Source of the DNA: a candidate division KSB3 bacterium
GTDB lineage: Bacteria; Moduliflexota; Moduliflexia; Moduliflexales; Moduliflexaceae
Reading direction: 5' to 3'
Assembly: GCA_002748425.1 (NCBI GenBank)
Contig: PDSJ01000022.1
Coordinates: forward strand, 45,759-109,758
Length of the DNA: 64,000 nt
Shown one piece after another: positions 16,934-25,945 of the stretch (the stretch's first letter is position 1; every line of letters begins with the position of its first letter). The translations under genes and the position numbers were made by a program. The notes under the pieces are model-generated. The model was given only the letters and a program-made list of their open reading frames with translations, was not told the DNA's origin and did not search any database.

Positions 16934-18175
16934 ATGATTTCAGTACAAGACGTCCGTGACACAATCCTCGGCTGCATACCCCTGCCGAGCATGGAACGAG
17001 TCGAGCTGTTTTCGTCTCTTGGGCGGATTCTTGCGGAGGATCTTGTTTCCCCTTATGATGTCCCCCCGTATGACAATTCTGCCATGGATGGATATGCGTT
17101 GCGTTCATCCGATTTGCAAGGGACTCTGCCGGATAATCCGGCAGTGCTGGAAGTGATCGAAGACCTCCCGGCCGGTTATGTCAGCCGCCATACTGTTGAA
17201 TCGGGCCAGGCAATTCGAATTATGACCGGAGCCCCGATTCCTGCCGGCTGCGATGCGGTCGTGCGGGTCGAAGATACCATGCGTGGTGAAGGCAGGCAGG
17301 TGCTGGTGCTGAAAGAAGTTCCCCCGCAATCTTATGTGCGGCCGTCAGGGGAAGACGTGAAACAAGGAGACGTAATCCTCAGAAAAGGACAGATGCTGCG
17401 TCCGGCCGAAATCGGCTTGCTTTCATCAGTGGGACGCTCGATGGTCCAGGTCTTCCAGCAGGTTCGAGTGGCCATCTTCTCGACAGGTGATGAACTTGCT
17501 GAGATCGATGAGCCTGTAAAAGCGGGACGGATTTTCAATGCAAACGATTATTCTCTTGCGGCACTGACACTGGAAAGCGGGGCGGTCCCTGTCCGGCTTG
17601 GCATTGCACGAGATCGTCGTGAAGACCTGGAAAGGAAAATCGTGCAGGGGCTGCGTGCCGATGTGCTGATCTCCTCCGGAGGCGTATCAGTCGGTGATTA
17701 CGATCTTACCGGGGACATGCTCCGAAAACGTGATGCGGCATTGCAGAGTTGGAAGGTCTGTATGAAACCTGGAAAGCCCTTGGTGTTTGGAAATATCGAC
17801 GGGATTCCAATTTTTGCTTTGCCTGGGAATCCGGTTTCGGCGATGGTCTCTTTTGAAGTGTTTGTCAGGCCCGCCTTGTTGAAAATGATGGGACATCACC
17901 GGATTTATCGCGCAATCGTCCACGCAGCCCTGAAAGAGGATCTCCTGAAAGAGGATGAGCGCAAGCATTTTGTGCGCGTCGCACTGCGCAAAGAAGACGA
18001 CCGTGTCACAGCCTCAATCACAGGGAGGCAGGGTTCTAACATCTTGCGCTCTCTGTCGAAAGCAAACGGCTTGGCCGTCATTGATGAAGAGCGCATGATC
18101 GTGAAAGCCGGTGAGACAGTGCCCGTGATGCTGCTGGATGACAGTCTGATCACGAGTGAGGAGCGAGCATTTTAG
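16934..18175 (+). CDS. moeA: Molybdopterin molybdotransferase MoeA, copy 3
   Basis: 413 residues from ATG 16934, four bases after the upstream stop and preceded by AGGTGATG. An open frame extends to 16862, but homology begins at ISVQDVRDTILG. Motifs are PPYDNSAMDGYAL, MTGAPIPAGCDAVVRVEDT, FSTGDELAEI, LISSGGVSVGDYD and MKPGKPLVFG. It is closest to canonical MoeA and differs clearly from copy 1, so the three are old paralogues rather than recent duplicates. One copy may prefer tungsten; the sequence does not show which. Confidence 0.94.
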   Translation: MISVQDVRDTILGCIPLPSMERVELFSSLGRILAEDLVSPYDVPPYDNSAMDGYALRSSDLQGTLPDNPAVLEVIEDLPAGYVSRHTVESGQAIRIMTGAPIPAGCDAVVRVEDTMRGEGRQVLVLKEVPPQSYVRPSGEDVKQGDVILRKGQMLRPAEIGLLSSVGRSMVQVFQQVRVAIFSTGDELAEIDEPVKAGRIFNANDYSLAALTLESGAVPVRLGIARDRREDLERKIVQGLRADVLISSGGVSVGDYDLTGDMLRKRDAALQSWKVCMKPGKPLVFGNIDGIPIFALPGNPVSAMVSFEVFVRPALLKMMGHHRIYRAIVHAALKEDLLKEDERKHFVRVALRKEDDRVTASITGRQGSNILRSLSKANGLAVIDEERMIVKAGETVPVMLLDDSLITSEERAF

Positions 18176-18225
18176 AACAGGCTGGGGTCTCCTGTCTGTC
18201 TGCATGCGCAGATGAAAAGCCGGGC

Positions 18226-19626
18226 TTATTCCAGCAGTTCGCGCCATGCCCCATATTCGACGACCTTCAGCCCAGGAGGCGGATTGGTCATCAGGCCGGG
18301 AGAAAAGTCGATCTTGCACGTCGCCTCGCCGCGTACGCTGATATTCTGGGCCCAAATACTGCCCTTGAGCGTGACACTTCCACTTTCTGCTGTCAATACG
18401 AGATTGCCAAGAGAATAGAGCAGGCCTTCGATGCTGTTCTGCGTCGGAAGTTTGCTGATTTCCGTATTGCCTGTATCTGAAAACGTTAAAGAAGCAACGT
18501 TGATTGTGTTCAGATGCATTGCTCCTGTTCCAAAGTGTATCACAGCAGGATAATTTTCTACCGGACTGATATGGACAAGTCCTTTTATGTAACATTTTTT
18601 TGTTCCGGGCAATACGAGACTGCCACCTTGCAGATCGATCGCTGTTAAGGTGCTCTGCGTGTCATCCTCGATAGCACTATGTAAGACAAAAATTCCTGCC
18701 GGATTGTTCTCGGGATCTGCTTGCCCCCGATAGACATTCAGCAGACGTTCAGCTGAGCCGCTGAGGGCCAGCGACGCAGTCAATTCAAGAGCTTGAGCAG
18801 TATACTGTTTTTCCTGATAGAGATATTGAGGAAAATACAAGTCCGGTGAGATGGCGGGAAATCCTGTTTCAGGCTCCCTGGCAGGTTCTTCATCCTCTGA
18901 AAGGTCAGCGTCTTCTGAGACGATCGGCTCTGAAAATGATGAGGAAATATGCCCTTCTACCGTCACATCTGCCCCGATGTGGACCTCTTGATTCCCATGA
19001 AGATGACCGTGAATCCGGCAGTGGTCTTGAACGGCGATTTTTTGGGCAGCAAAAAGAGCAAAAGGTTTTATCAGAATTTCCTGCGAAACCCGACGTGTCG
19101 CCGAAGCCCCTGGCCCGCTGACAATACCTTCACCGTTGAGACTGAGGTGATACCAAGATTCATGCTCGTCATAACGTTTGGGACTAAAGCTTACACTGAA
19201 CACGTTGAGTGTACCCGGTATGACATCACTGAACGATGTCAAATCGTCAGGTGCAGCCCTCAAGCCAGCCACTCCTCTGGCAAGCGCTGACTCTGCAAGA
19301 TAAAAGGCCTGAATCGAACGCTGTTCGAAGTTTGAGAGATGAATTTCCGTTGTTGTCATAAGCAGGACAGCATTTAAGGCGAGATAGATGATCGCGCTCA
19401 GAATGAGCACAACAATGAGCGCAGCGCCGGAAGATGGATGGGGCTGCAACAGATACTGTGGAAGAGGCTGTCGCTGCGCACAGCGCAGCGTCTTCTGTTT
19501 TCGGCCTGTGTTGTTACTATGCTGAACGACCTTGTGGGAGAGCATTTCGCTATGTGTGAGCGCCACGTTGCGGCCAGTGGCCCGGATTTCCTGGAAGCTT
19601 TGTTGAGTTAACAGTGTTTTCAGCAT
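18226..19626 (-). CDS. PilX-like pilus assembly protein
   Basis: 466 residues. After about 70 polar residues comes a prepilin-like segment, SSGAALIVVLILSAIIYLAL, followed by TEIHLSNFEQRSIQAFYLAESALARG. This is the PilX_N pattern: a hydrophobic helix, then the Ala-Glu-Ser-Ala stretch. The rest is a beta-rich passenger with repetitive HGHLHGNQEVHIGADVTVEGH-type turns (about 200-235), reminiscent of a short beta-helix. The start codon overlaps the stop of the upstream pilB-like gene, indicating translational coupling. It is probably a minor pseudopilin or surface component. The exact family is uncertain, and the long N-terminus before the hydrophobic helix is unusual. Confidence 0.72.
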   Translation of the reverse strand: MLKTLLTQQSFQEIRATGRNVALTHSEMLSHKVVQHSNNTGRKQKTLRCAQRQPLPQYLLQPHPSSGAALIVVLILSAIIYLALNAVLLMTTTEIHLSNFEQRSIQAFYLAESALARGVAGLRAAPDDLTSFSDVIPGTLNVFSVSFSPKRYDEHESWYHLSLNGEGIVSGPGASATRRVSQEILIKPFALFAAQKIAVQDHCRIHGHLHGNQEVHIGADVTVEGHISSSFSEPIVSEDADLSEDEEPAREPETGFPAISPDLYFPQYLYQEKQYTAQALELTASLALSGSAERLLNVYRGQADPENNPAGIFVLHSAIEDDTQSTLTAIDLQGGSLVLPGTKKCYIKGLVHISPVENYPAVIHFGTGAMHLNTINVASLTFSDTGNTEISKLPTQNSIEGLLYSLGNLVLTAESGSVTLKGSIWAQNISVRGEATCKIDFSPGLMTNPPPGLKVVEYGAWRELLE

Positions 19627-21620
19627 GGTCTGGCTTGAGAACTCGATGAGAGCTGTTGTCTGTTGTCCGAGGGCAGGGATGATGCTTCTCTGTTGGTCGC
19701 TGCTCTATGATACTGCGAGAATTCGTCTGCTGAAGCCGAGACCTGTGTCCCGCAATACGGACAAAATGTCCAGTCGTTTTCAAGCACGGAATGACAGCTT
19801 CGACAACTGATGTGAAGCACATATCCGCAGGCAGAGCAGAGAGCCTTGGAATTGTCAAGAGGCGCACTGCATTCCGGACAACAGAGGGCTTCGTGAGCTA
19901 TGTCGGGTTCGACCGGGCAGACACGCAGGACTTCTTCGATCGTCGTGATTCCCTGCCGGACTTTATCGAGTCCGTCCTCCAGCAGGATCGTCATGCCGTA
20001 TAAACGGCCCAGGCGCTTCAGGGCTTGCTTTGTCGGCCGCTGCGCGATCGCATCGCGTATCCGATCGTTTTGCACGAGTACTTCATATAAGGCAATCTGC
20101 CCGTAATAGCCGCTGTGATCACATGCTGCACAGCCTTGCCCCTTGTAGAATCTCAGCTCGGACGTCTCGACATGGATATGTTCAAGTATTTCAAGTTCTT
20201 CAGGAGCGGGCGTATAGACTTTCCGGCAGTACAGACAAATTTTTCGCACTAAACGCTGGGCAATGATCACCAATAAGTTCGAGGCAACTAAATCCGGAGA
20301 GATCCCCAGGCTGAAAAGGCGGTTGACGGTGGAAACAGCATCATTGGTGTGCAGCGTACTCAAGACGAGATGACCGGTTTCCGATGCCTGCATCGCAATT
20401 TCGGCAGTTTCTCGGTCGCGGATCTCTCCCAGTAAAATCACATTCGGGTCCTGTCGCAGAATCGAGCGCAGGCCGCTGGCAAATGTGAGACCGGCTTTGG
20501 GATTAATTTGGACTTGGTTGATTCCCTCCAACTGGTATTCAATCGGGTCTTCGACCGTCATAATATTTTTCGTTGTATCTTTGATGGCATGCAGCGAGGC
20601 ATAAAGTGTTGTTGTCTTACCGCTGCCAGTAGGCCCGGTCACTAAAATCCAGCCCTGAGGCTGTCGCAGCATTGAGCGATAGAGACGCAAACTCCGGGAT
20701 GACATCCCTAACGCAGCAAGATCGTGAGTCGAATGTTTCGTATCCAGAATCCGAATGACGACTGTTTCGCCGAAATTGGTCGGCAGCGTTGAGACCCGGA
20801 GATCGATTTTTCGTTGGGCGAAGCTTACCCAGATTCTTCCATCCTGAGGTTTACGGCGTTCCGCAATATCGAGCCCTGAGATAACTTTAATCCGGGACAC
20901 CAGCGGCAGTTGCAGCCATCTCGGCACATGGATCCCACTGGTGAGCAGCCCGTCGACCCGATAACGAACATTCAAATACCGGGAACCTGGTTCAAGATGA
21001 ATATCGCTGGCGCGTTTTTTAATCCCATCAGAGATGATCAGATTGGCAAGTCGAATCACCTGGCTGCCTTCGCTGATTTTACGAACTTCGCTGACATCCA
21101 GCATCCCCTCAGCCTCGCCTTCCTCTTGCTGCACAAGACTGACATCGTCTTCTCTCGGCACGTTTCCTATCATACTGTCGACATAGTCATCCACATAATA
21201 ATGCTTGCGCACAATGTCTCGAATTTGACCGGGAGGAGCGATGAGCGGCTTGACCTGCATGCCTGTAATGAATTCCATGCGCTGGATAATATCGACATCC
21301 AGCGGATTTTCCATTGCGAGATACAGGATTTTATCCTGCACGAACAAAGGCAGGATATTGCGCTGCAGAGCGAGTGCTTCCGGGGCAAGCTGAACAACTT
21401 CCTGGCTTATCAGGGCAGAGCTGAGATCGACATACCGGATGTTCAGGAGTTCTGAAACAGCACGGCAGACCAGTACTTCAGTAGTCCAGCCCATTTCGAC
21501 TAAAATTTGTCCAATTAACTGTGGATGATGCTTCTGGACTTCCAGGGCAGCGTTTAATTGTGCTTGTGAGATGATGCAGGCTTCCACAAGCACGTCTCCC
21601 AGTCGTTTTCTCTTTGGCAT
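19620..21620 (-). CDS. PilB/GspE-type secretion ATPase with MshEN domain and zinc-ribbon tail
   Basis: About 666 residues from ATG 21620; the frame extends to 21671, but the conserved MPKRKRLGDVLVEA begins here. Residues 1-150 are a MshEN domain (KRLGDVLVEACIISQAQLN), known in relatives to bind cyclic di-GMP. Residues about 190-560 are the hexameric assembly ATPase with Walker A GPTGSGKTTT, an Asp box (VEDPIEYQ), Walker B (VILLGEIRD), a His box (STLHTNDA) and a CLYCRK/CAACDH zinc site. The last 70 residues add CCPECSAPLDNSKALCSACG and two further CxxC pairs, a double zinc ribbon unusual for PilB. It powers pilus or pseudopilus extension. Confidence 0.92.
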   Translation of the reverse strand: MPKRKRLGDVLVEACIISQAQLNAALEVQKHHPQLIGQILVEMGWTTEVLVCRAVSELLNIRYVDLSSALISQEVVQLAPEALALQRNILPLFVQDKILYLAMENPLDVDIIQRMEFITGMQVKPLIAPPGQIRDIVRKHYYVDDYVDSMIGNVPREDDVSLVQQEEGEAEGMLDVSEVRKISEGSQVIRLANLIISDGIKKRASDIHLEPGSRYLNVRYRVDGLLTSGIHVPRWLQLPLVSRIKVISGLDIAERRKPQDGRIWVSFAQRKIDLRVSTLPTNFGETVVIRILDTKHSTHDLAALGMSSRSLRLYRSMLRQPQGWILVTGPTGSGKTTTLYASLHAIKDTTKNIMTVEDPIEYQLEGINQVQINPKAGLTFASGLRSILRQDPNVILLGEIRDRETAEIAMQASETGHLVLSTLHTNDAVSTVNRLFSLGISPDLVASNLLVIIAQRLVRKICLYCRKVYTPAPEELEILEHIHVETSELRFYKGQGCAACDHSGYYGQIALYEVLVQNDRIRDAIAQRPTKQALKRLGRLYGMTILLEDGLDKVRQGITTIEEVLRVCPVEPDIAHEALCCPECSAPLDNSKALCSACGYVLHISCRSCHSVLENDWTFCPYCGTQVSASADEFSQYHRAATNREASSLPSDNRQQLSSSSQARPC

Positions 21621-21713
21621 ACGTGTGACTCCGGAGGAGACAAGGACGATCTGAACTCTCGGAACAGCCAATGCGCTCCCGGCTTGGGCACTCCGTGTGT
21701 TATTTCAGTCAGT

Positions 21714-22664
21714 TTACAGAACAGACGGGTAATACTTTTGAATCAATGCACGAATCTGATGTGGTGGAGCGACAAGCGGCTCTATTTCCTTCTGCGTCAG
21801 GTAATTCAGGTAAAGTACTACCCCTGAATCAAGAGGATTCTCCATCGCGATATAGAGGGTATCACCTTCGGTAAACAATGGGAAAATATTTGATGATGCC
21901 GCTAAAGAATCTGTAACGTATTTTCTGGCCTGTAGGTCGATATGAACTTCGTTAAGGTCAACGCTTTCGATTTGCAGCGTGTCGGAGAGAGCCTGGCAAA
22001 GTTCATCCTCAGAGATCCAGCCTATATCGACAAGCATTTTGCCGAGAAATCCTTTTCGGCGTTTTTGCAGCTCCAAAGCGTGTTTGAGTTGTTCATCCGT
22101 GAGTAATCCTGCTTCGACAAGTATGTTGCCCAGCCGTTTCCGTTGACCAAACCCGATTTCACGGGTAATGTGGGGGGTGATGTCAATATCGCATGTCCCG
22201 GAATGGCCCGTGGGCTCCCGTTTGTCCGTATCATCAACATGATAATATGCCGCGATCGCCTCGTTTAACTGGCAAAGGGGAGCCATGAGAGGTTTGACCT
22301 GCATCCTGGTTTCATATTCCACCAGTTGAATGACTCCTGTATCCCGAGGATTCTCCATAGCCAGATACAGTATATTATTATGCACGAAGAGCGGAAGAAT
22401 CTGACAGGTGACGGCCAAAGAGTTTGAAATCAGGCTAATGACTTCCTCACTGATCAGCACGCTATCAATGCTGACACAATTAATATTCATGGCTTGAGAG
22501 ATTACCTGACATAACTGCTTATCCGTGATCCATCCCTGCTCGATCAGAATTTGTCCTAGAAAACCATGTTGCTCTTCTTGCAGGGCCAGTGCCTCTTTAA
22601 GCTGTGTTTCACTCAGTACGCCGGCATCAACAAGATATTCTCCCAGACGTCTTCGCATACTCAT
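21714..22664 (-). CDS. Stand-alone tandem MshEN protein, putative c-di-GMP receptor
   Basis: About 316 residues made of two MshEN (GSPII_E N-terminal) domains and nothing else. The first runs from RRRLGEYLVDAGVLSETQLK to about 150; the second starts at KRLGNILVEAGLLTDEQLK. Each repeats the RLGxxLV..GxLs..QL and LG.iLi..GW pattern followed by LAMENP. In MshE and PilB this pattern binds cyclic di-GMP. There is no ATPase domain. ATG 22664 has GAGAGGG eight bases upstream; a frame reaching 22694 lacks this. It lies 93 bases upstream of the pilB-like gene, so it is probably a regulatory partner of that ATPase. Confidence 0.85.
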   Translation of the reverse strand: MSMRRRLGEYLVDAGVLSETQLKEALALQEEQHGFLGQILIEQGWITDKQLCQVISQAMNINCVSIDSVLISEEVISLISNSLAVTCQILPLFVHNNILYLAMENPRDTGVIQLVEYETRMQVKPLMAPLCQLNEAIAAYYHVDDTDKREPTGHSGTCDIDITPHITREIGFGQRKRLGNILVEAGLLTDEQLKHALELQKRRKGFLGKMLVDIGWISEDELCQALSDTLQIESVDLNEVHIDLQARKYVTDSLAASSNIFPLFTEGDTLYIAMENPLDSGVVLYLNYLTQKEIEPLVAPPHQIRALIQKYYPSVL

Positions 22665-22746
22665 ACGTGCCCTCTCGGCACGAATATCCACCATTCGACA
22701 TCGTCCCCGGAGGCTCTGAAACTTTCATGACTACAAGTCTACATAC

Positions 22747-22801
22747 AGGAAGCTTCCTGTTCTTATCCTCAATACGCCGGGGCTTTCGCAAGAATGTCAA
22801 G
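22747..22801 (-). promoter_or_regulatory. Candidate promoter and palindromic operator for the pilus genes
   Basis: On the minus strand, TTGACA (complement of 22796-22801) is followed after 18 bases by CGTATT (complement of 22772-22777). Just downstream lies a perfect 14-base palindrome, CAGGAAGCTTCCTG (22747-22760). The palindrome would overlap the start of transcription, a common operator position. It could also be a chance hairpin. Confidence 0.35.
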
Positions 22802-22891
22802 ACAAAATTTCCCGGCAGACATTTTTCCTTATAAGTTGCTACAACATCACTCTGCCTGCCAACGCTTTGGATTGTCTGGAGAATTTTATGA

Positions 22892-22920
22892 TTGACAATC
22901 TGTTCGAACTCATGTATTAC
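22892..22920 (+). promoter_or_regulatory. Putative promoter for the alpha/beta hydrolase gene
   Basis: TTGACA (22892-22897), a 17-base spacer and TATTAC (22915-22920) read on the plus strand. The 373-base space between the pilus genes and the hydrolase (22665-23037) thus contains divergent promoter candidates. A 148-codon minus-strand frame across it (22627-23073) resembles no family I recognise and is not called. Confidence 0.5.
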
Positions 22921-23037
22921 TGACAAAAGATATTTTTTCGAGACGGATTTAGGCTGAATGACGTTTTGAAGAAGCGCAGCGAGGCGGTTCTCCAAGTGTG
23001 TGACTAAACGAACGACCGTTAGAGACCAGGGTACAGC

Positions 23038-23814
23038 ATGCCATATCTGAATCTTGATGACAACCGCATTCACTACATTTCCATTGAAAGTATCAGCAAA
23101 TCAATGGGAGAAGGCGAAAATGTGTTTTTTCTGCACGGATTGGGAGGAAATATTTATAACTGGGCATATCAGACAAAATATTTTTCCGAAACCAACAACG
23201 TTGTGTCATTAGAGCTGCCCGGGCATGGCCGCTCATCAGGGAAGGGCGGGTCAGCAATCGAATATTATACCGATCAACTTGTGAAATTTTTCGATGTGAT
23301 GGCGATAGATAACATTGTCATTATCGGACATTCCATGGGCGGAGTTGTTTCGTTGGATTTTTCCTTTAAATACCCTGAGCGTGTGAAAGCCCTGGTCCTT
23401 GTCGCGACGTCGGCGAAATTTGATATCCCGACGCAGAAACTCATGGAATTGAAAAATGACATGGAGTCGATCTTCGGGAGTCTTGAAAAAGCCAAGGAGA
23501 AAATGAAAGACATTGACGAGCGTCTGGTAACAAACGATATGATGGTCTTGCTCGGAGATGTCATGGCGATCAAAAAATATGACGGTGTGTCACATCTGAG
23601 CGAGTTAAACATGCCGACCCTTGTCGTGGGTGGAAGCGAGGATGTTTTGGCGCCAATCAGCCATTCAGAACAACTGCATGCAAATATCAAGAATTCTGAA
23701 CTGCAAATTATCGAGAATGCCGGTCACATGGTCATGGTAGAGGCCCATCAGGAATTTAACGCGGTCCTGGAGGAATTTCTCTTAAACCTCTTAGTGAATT
23801 CTCTGTACGACTAA
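23038..23814 (+). CDS. Alpha/beta-fold hydrolase
   Basis: 258 residues. The fold is shown by the oxyanion region [21 protein letters not shown], the nucleophile elbow GHSMGG (Ser about 101), a [10 protein letters not shown] turn with the acid residue, and the catalytic His in [10 protein letters not shown]. The substrate cannot be told from sequence; esterase, lipase-like and C-C hydrolase activities share this layout. It is followed six bases later by the EF-G gene's first possible start, so the two may be co-transcribed. There is no signal peptide. Confidence 0.9.
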   Translation: MPYLNLDDNRIHYISIESISKSMGEGENVFFLHGLGGNIYNWAYQTKYFSETNNVVSLELPGHGRSSGKGGSAIEYYTDQLVKFFDVMAIDNIVIIGHSMGGVVSLDFSFKYPERVKALVLVATSAKFDIPTQKLMELKNDMESIFGSLEKAKEKMKDIDERLVTNDMMVLLGDVMAIKKYDGVSHLSELNMPTLVVGGSEDVLAPISHSEQLHANIKNSELQIIENAGHMVMVEAHQEFNAVLEEFLLNLLVNSLYD

Positions 23815-23864
23815 ATACAATGCGGTTCCATCAGGAACCGTTACTGAAAAGCAGACACGGATTT

Positions 23865-25919
23865 ATGCAGAAGCAGGCAGAGCACATACGGAACATCGGG
23901 ATTGTTGCGCACATTGATGCCGGTAAAACGACCGTCACTGAGCGAATCTTATACTATACCGGAATGTCCTATAAAATTGGCGAAGTCGACGAAGGCTCCG
24001 CGATTATGGATTGGATGGAACAGGAGCAGGAACGCGGCATTACCATCAGTTCTGCGGTTACGAGCTGCCAGTGGAAAGATCGGACGCTTAATATTATCGA
24101 TACTCCCGGACATGTGGATTTCACCATAGAGGTTGAAGAAGCGTTACGAGTTCTTGACGGCGCCGTTGTCGTGTTTTGCGGTGTTGCCGGCGTTCAGCCC
24201 CAATCTGAAAAAGTCTGGCGTCAGGCGAATCATTACCATCTTCCTCGTCTGGTATTTGTCAACAAGCTCGATCGCATCGGTGCGAATTTCCGGCATGCCG
24301 TTGAGAGCATGCATGAAAAGCTCAATGCCCATGCTGTCCCCATTCAATTGCCTCTTGGCCAGGAACAGGACTTTCACGGGCTGATCGATCTCGTTCGGAT
24401 GCGAGCATTCTTCTGGCGGGAGGAGAGCGCAGACGAACCGCAGGAGGGCGAGATTCCGGCAGAATTGCTTCCGGAGGCAGAAGCTGCCCGTGAGCAATTG
24501 CTTGAAGCGATCGTAGAGTTTGATGATGATTTGATGACGCGTTATCTCGATGGAGGGGGATTGTCAGATGCCGAGGTCATGGCAGGACTGCGTAACGCGG
24601 TGATCGCCGGGAAAATTTTTCCGGTCTTGTGCGGAACCGCTTTGAGAAATAAAGGCATTCAGCCTCTTCTCGATGCCATTGTGGATCTGTTCCCGGCTCC
24701 CACTGATGTTCCTCCCATCACAGCACGCCATCCGAAGAGCGGAAACGGGCAGGAGGTACGCTGTCTGAGTTCAGGACCGCTGGCTGCGCTGGTGTTTAAA
24801 ATTATGACTCACGTCGAAGGCCCGATGATTTATTATACCCGCATCTATTCAGGCGTACTGGAATCCGGAAGCTGGGTGTATAATCCAGGGAATCCCGACA
24901 AGCCCGACAGGAAGGGCGGACGCGAACGCATTTTGCGTATTCTTCAGCTCCATGCCGGTAAAGTGACACAGGTGCAGAAAGCCTCTGCGGGCGAGATTGT
25001 CGGTCTGCTTGGTTTGAAAGAAACAGTCAGTGGCGATACGCTCTGCCGGCAGCAGCAGCCTCTCGTGCTTGCGACGATACCAGTCCCGGCTCCGGTGATT
25101 TTTGTCGCCATTGAGCCAAGCTCACAAGCCGACCAGAAGAACCTCGATGAGTCCCTGCGGCAGTTGATGAAGGAAGATCCAACTTTCCATGTGCAAAAAT
25201 CAGAGGATACCGGCCAGACGATTATTTCCGGTATGGGAGAATTGCACCTGGAAGTGCTTGTCGAGCGAATTCTTCGAGAACACCGTGTCAAGGCCAGGAT
25301 CGGAAAGCCCCAGGTGGCTTTAAAAGAAACCATTACGGACACGGTCGAAGCTGAACACACGTTCGATCGTCAAACCGGCGGCCGCGAACATTATGGACGA
25401 GTTCATCTCAGAGTGTCACCCAATAAACGCGGCCAGGGATTTGCTTTTTTCTCTGAAGTGACCGAACAGCAGATTCCTAAGCATTATACGAACACGATCG
25501 AGCAAGCCCTGAGAGACACGATGGGCAGCGGTGTGTTGGCCGGTTACCCTGTTGTTGATGTGAATGTCACCCTCTTCGATGGAGCCTTCCACGAACAGCA
25601 TTCGTCGGATATGGCCTTTGCTGTCGCTGCCGTCAGCGCTTTTAATGATGGCTGCCGCCGCGCTGCACCGGTCCTGCTTGAACCGATTATGGATGTTGAG
25701 GTGACAAGCCCTAAAGAAAATACCGGTGATATTCTTGAGGATTTGAACTCCCGGGGCGGGAAAATCTTTCACATGAGTTCTCAAGATGGACTTGACAGCA
25801 TTCGGGCCTATATGCCGCTGTCGACCATGTTCGGCTATACAACGGATCTGCGCTCGTTGAGTCAGGGACGAGCCGGTTTTTCAATGGAACTTTCTCATTA
25901 CGGCGAACGCCGAGATTAA
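23865..25919 (+). CDS. fusA: Elongation factor G-type translational GTPase, second-type paralogue
   Basis: About 684 residues. GTPase motifs are [13 protein letters not shown] (G1), RGITISSA (G2), DTPGHVDF (G3) and NKLD (G4). Domains II-V follow, including [14 protein letters not shown] and a domain IV with [17 protein letters not shown]. The frame opens at ATG 23820, but homology begins at 23865 ([17 protein letters not shown]). It is not in a str operon with rpsL, rpsG and tuf, so it is probably an EF-G2-like copy acting in translocation or ribosome recycling. Its next neighbour is an unrelated membrane protein 26 bases later. Confidence 0.92.
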   Translation: MQKQAEHIRNIGIVAHIDAGKTTVTERILYYTGMSYKIGEVDEGSAIMDWMEQEQERGITISSAVTSCQWKDRTLNIIDTPGHVDFTIEVEEALRVLDGAVVVFCGVAGVQPQSEKVWRQANHYHLPRLVFVNKLDRIGANFRHAVESMHEKLNAHAVPIQLPLGQEQDFHGLIDLVRMRAFFWREESADEPQEGEIPAELLPEAEAAREQLLEAIVEFDDDLMTRYLDGGGLSDAEVMAGLRNAVIAGKIFPVLCGTALRNKGIQPLLDAIVDLFPAPTDVPPITARHPKSGNGQEVRCLSSGPLAALVFKIMTHVEGPMIYYTRIYSGVLESGSWVYNPGNPDKPDRKGGRERILRILQLHAGKVTQVQKASAGEIVGLLGLKETVSGDTLCRQQQPLVLATIPVPAPVIFVAIEPSSQADQKNLDESLRQLMKEDPTFHVQKSEDTGQTIISGMGELHLEVLVERILREHRVKARIGKPQVALKETITDTVEAEHTFDRQTGGREHYGRVHLRVSPNKRGQGFAFFSEVTEQQIPKHYTNTIEQALRDTMGSGVLAGYPVVDVNVTLFDGAFHEQHSSDMAFAVAAVSAFNDGCRRAAPVLLEPIMDVEVTSPKENTGDILEDLNSRGGKIFHMSSQDGLDSIRAYMPLSTMFGYTTDLRSLSQGRAGFSMELSHYGERRD

Positions 25920-25945
25920 GAAGAACTATACACAGAGGACAGAAT

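Noticed and set aside
16045..16992. 315-codon minus-strand frame opposite the MoeA fusion gene
   Set aside because: It lies wholly antisense to a well supported gene with clear motifs, and its translation lacks any domain.
20910..21455. 181-codon plus-strand frame opposite the PilB-like gene
   Set aside because: Antisense shadow of the MshEN and ATPase coding sequence.
22627..23073. 148-codon minus-strand frame between the hydrolase and MshEN genes
   Set aside because: Its last 30 residues are only the MshEN leader read out of frame, it overlaps both neighbours, and it resembles no family. A faint FhaA-N-like look was too weak to use.
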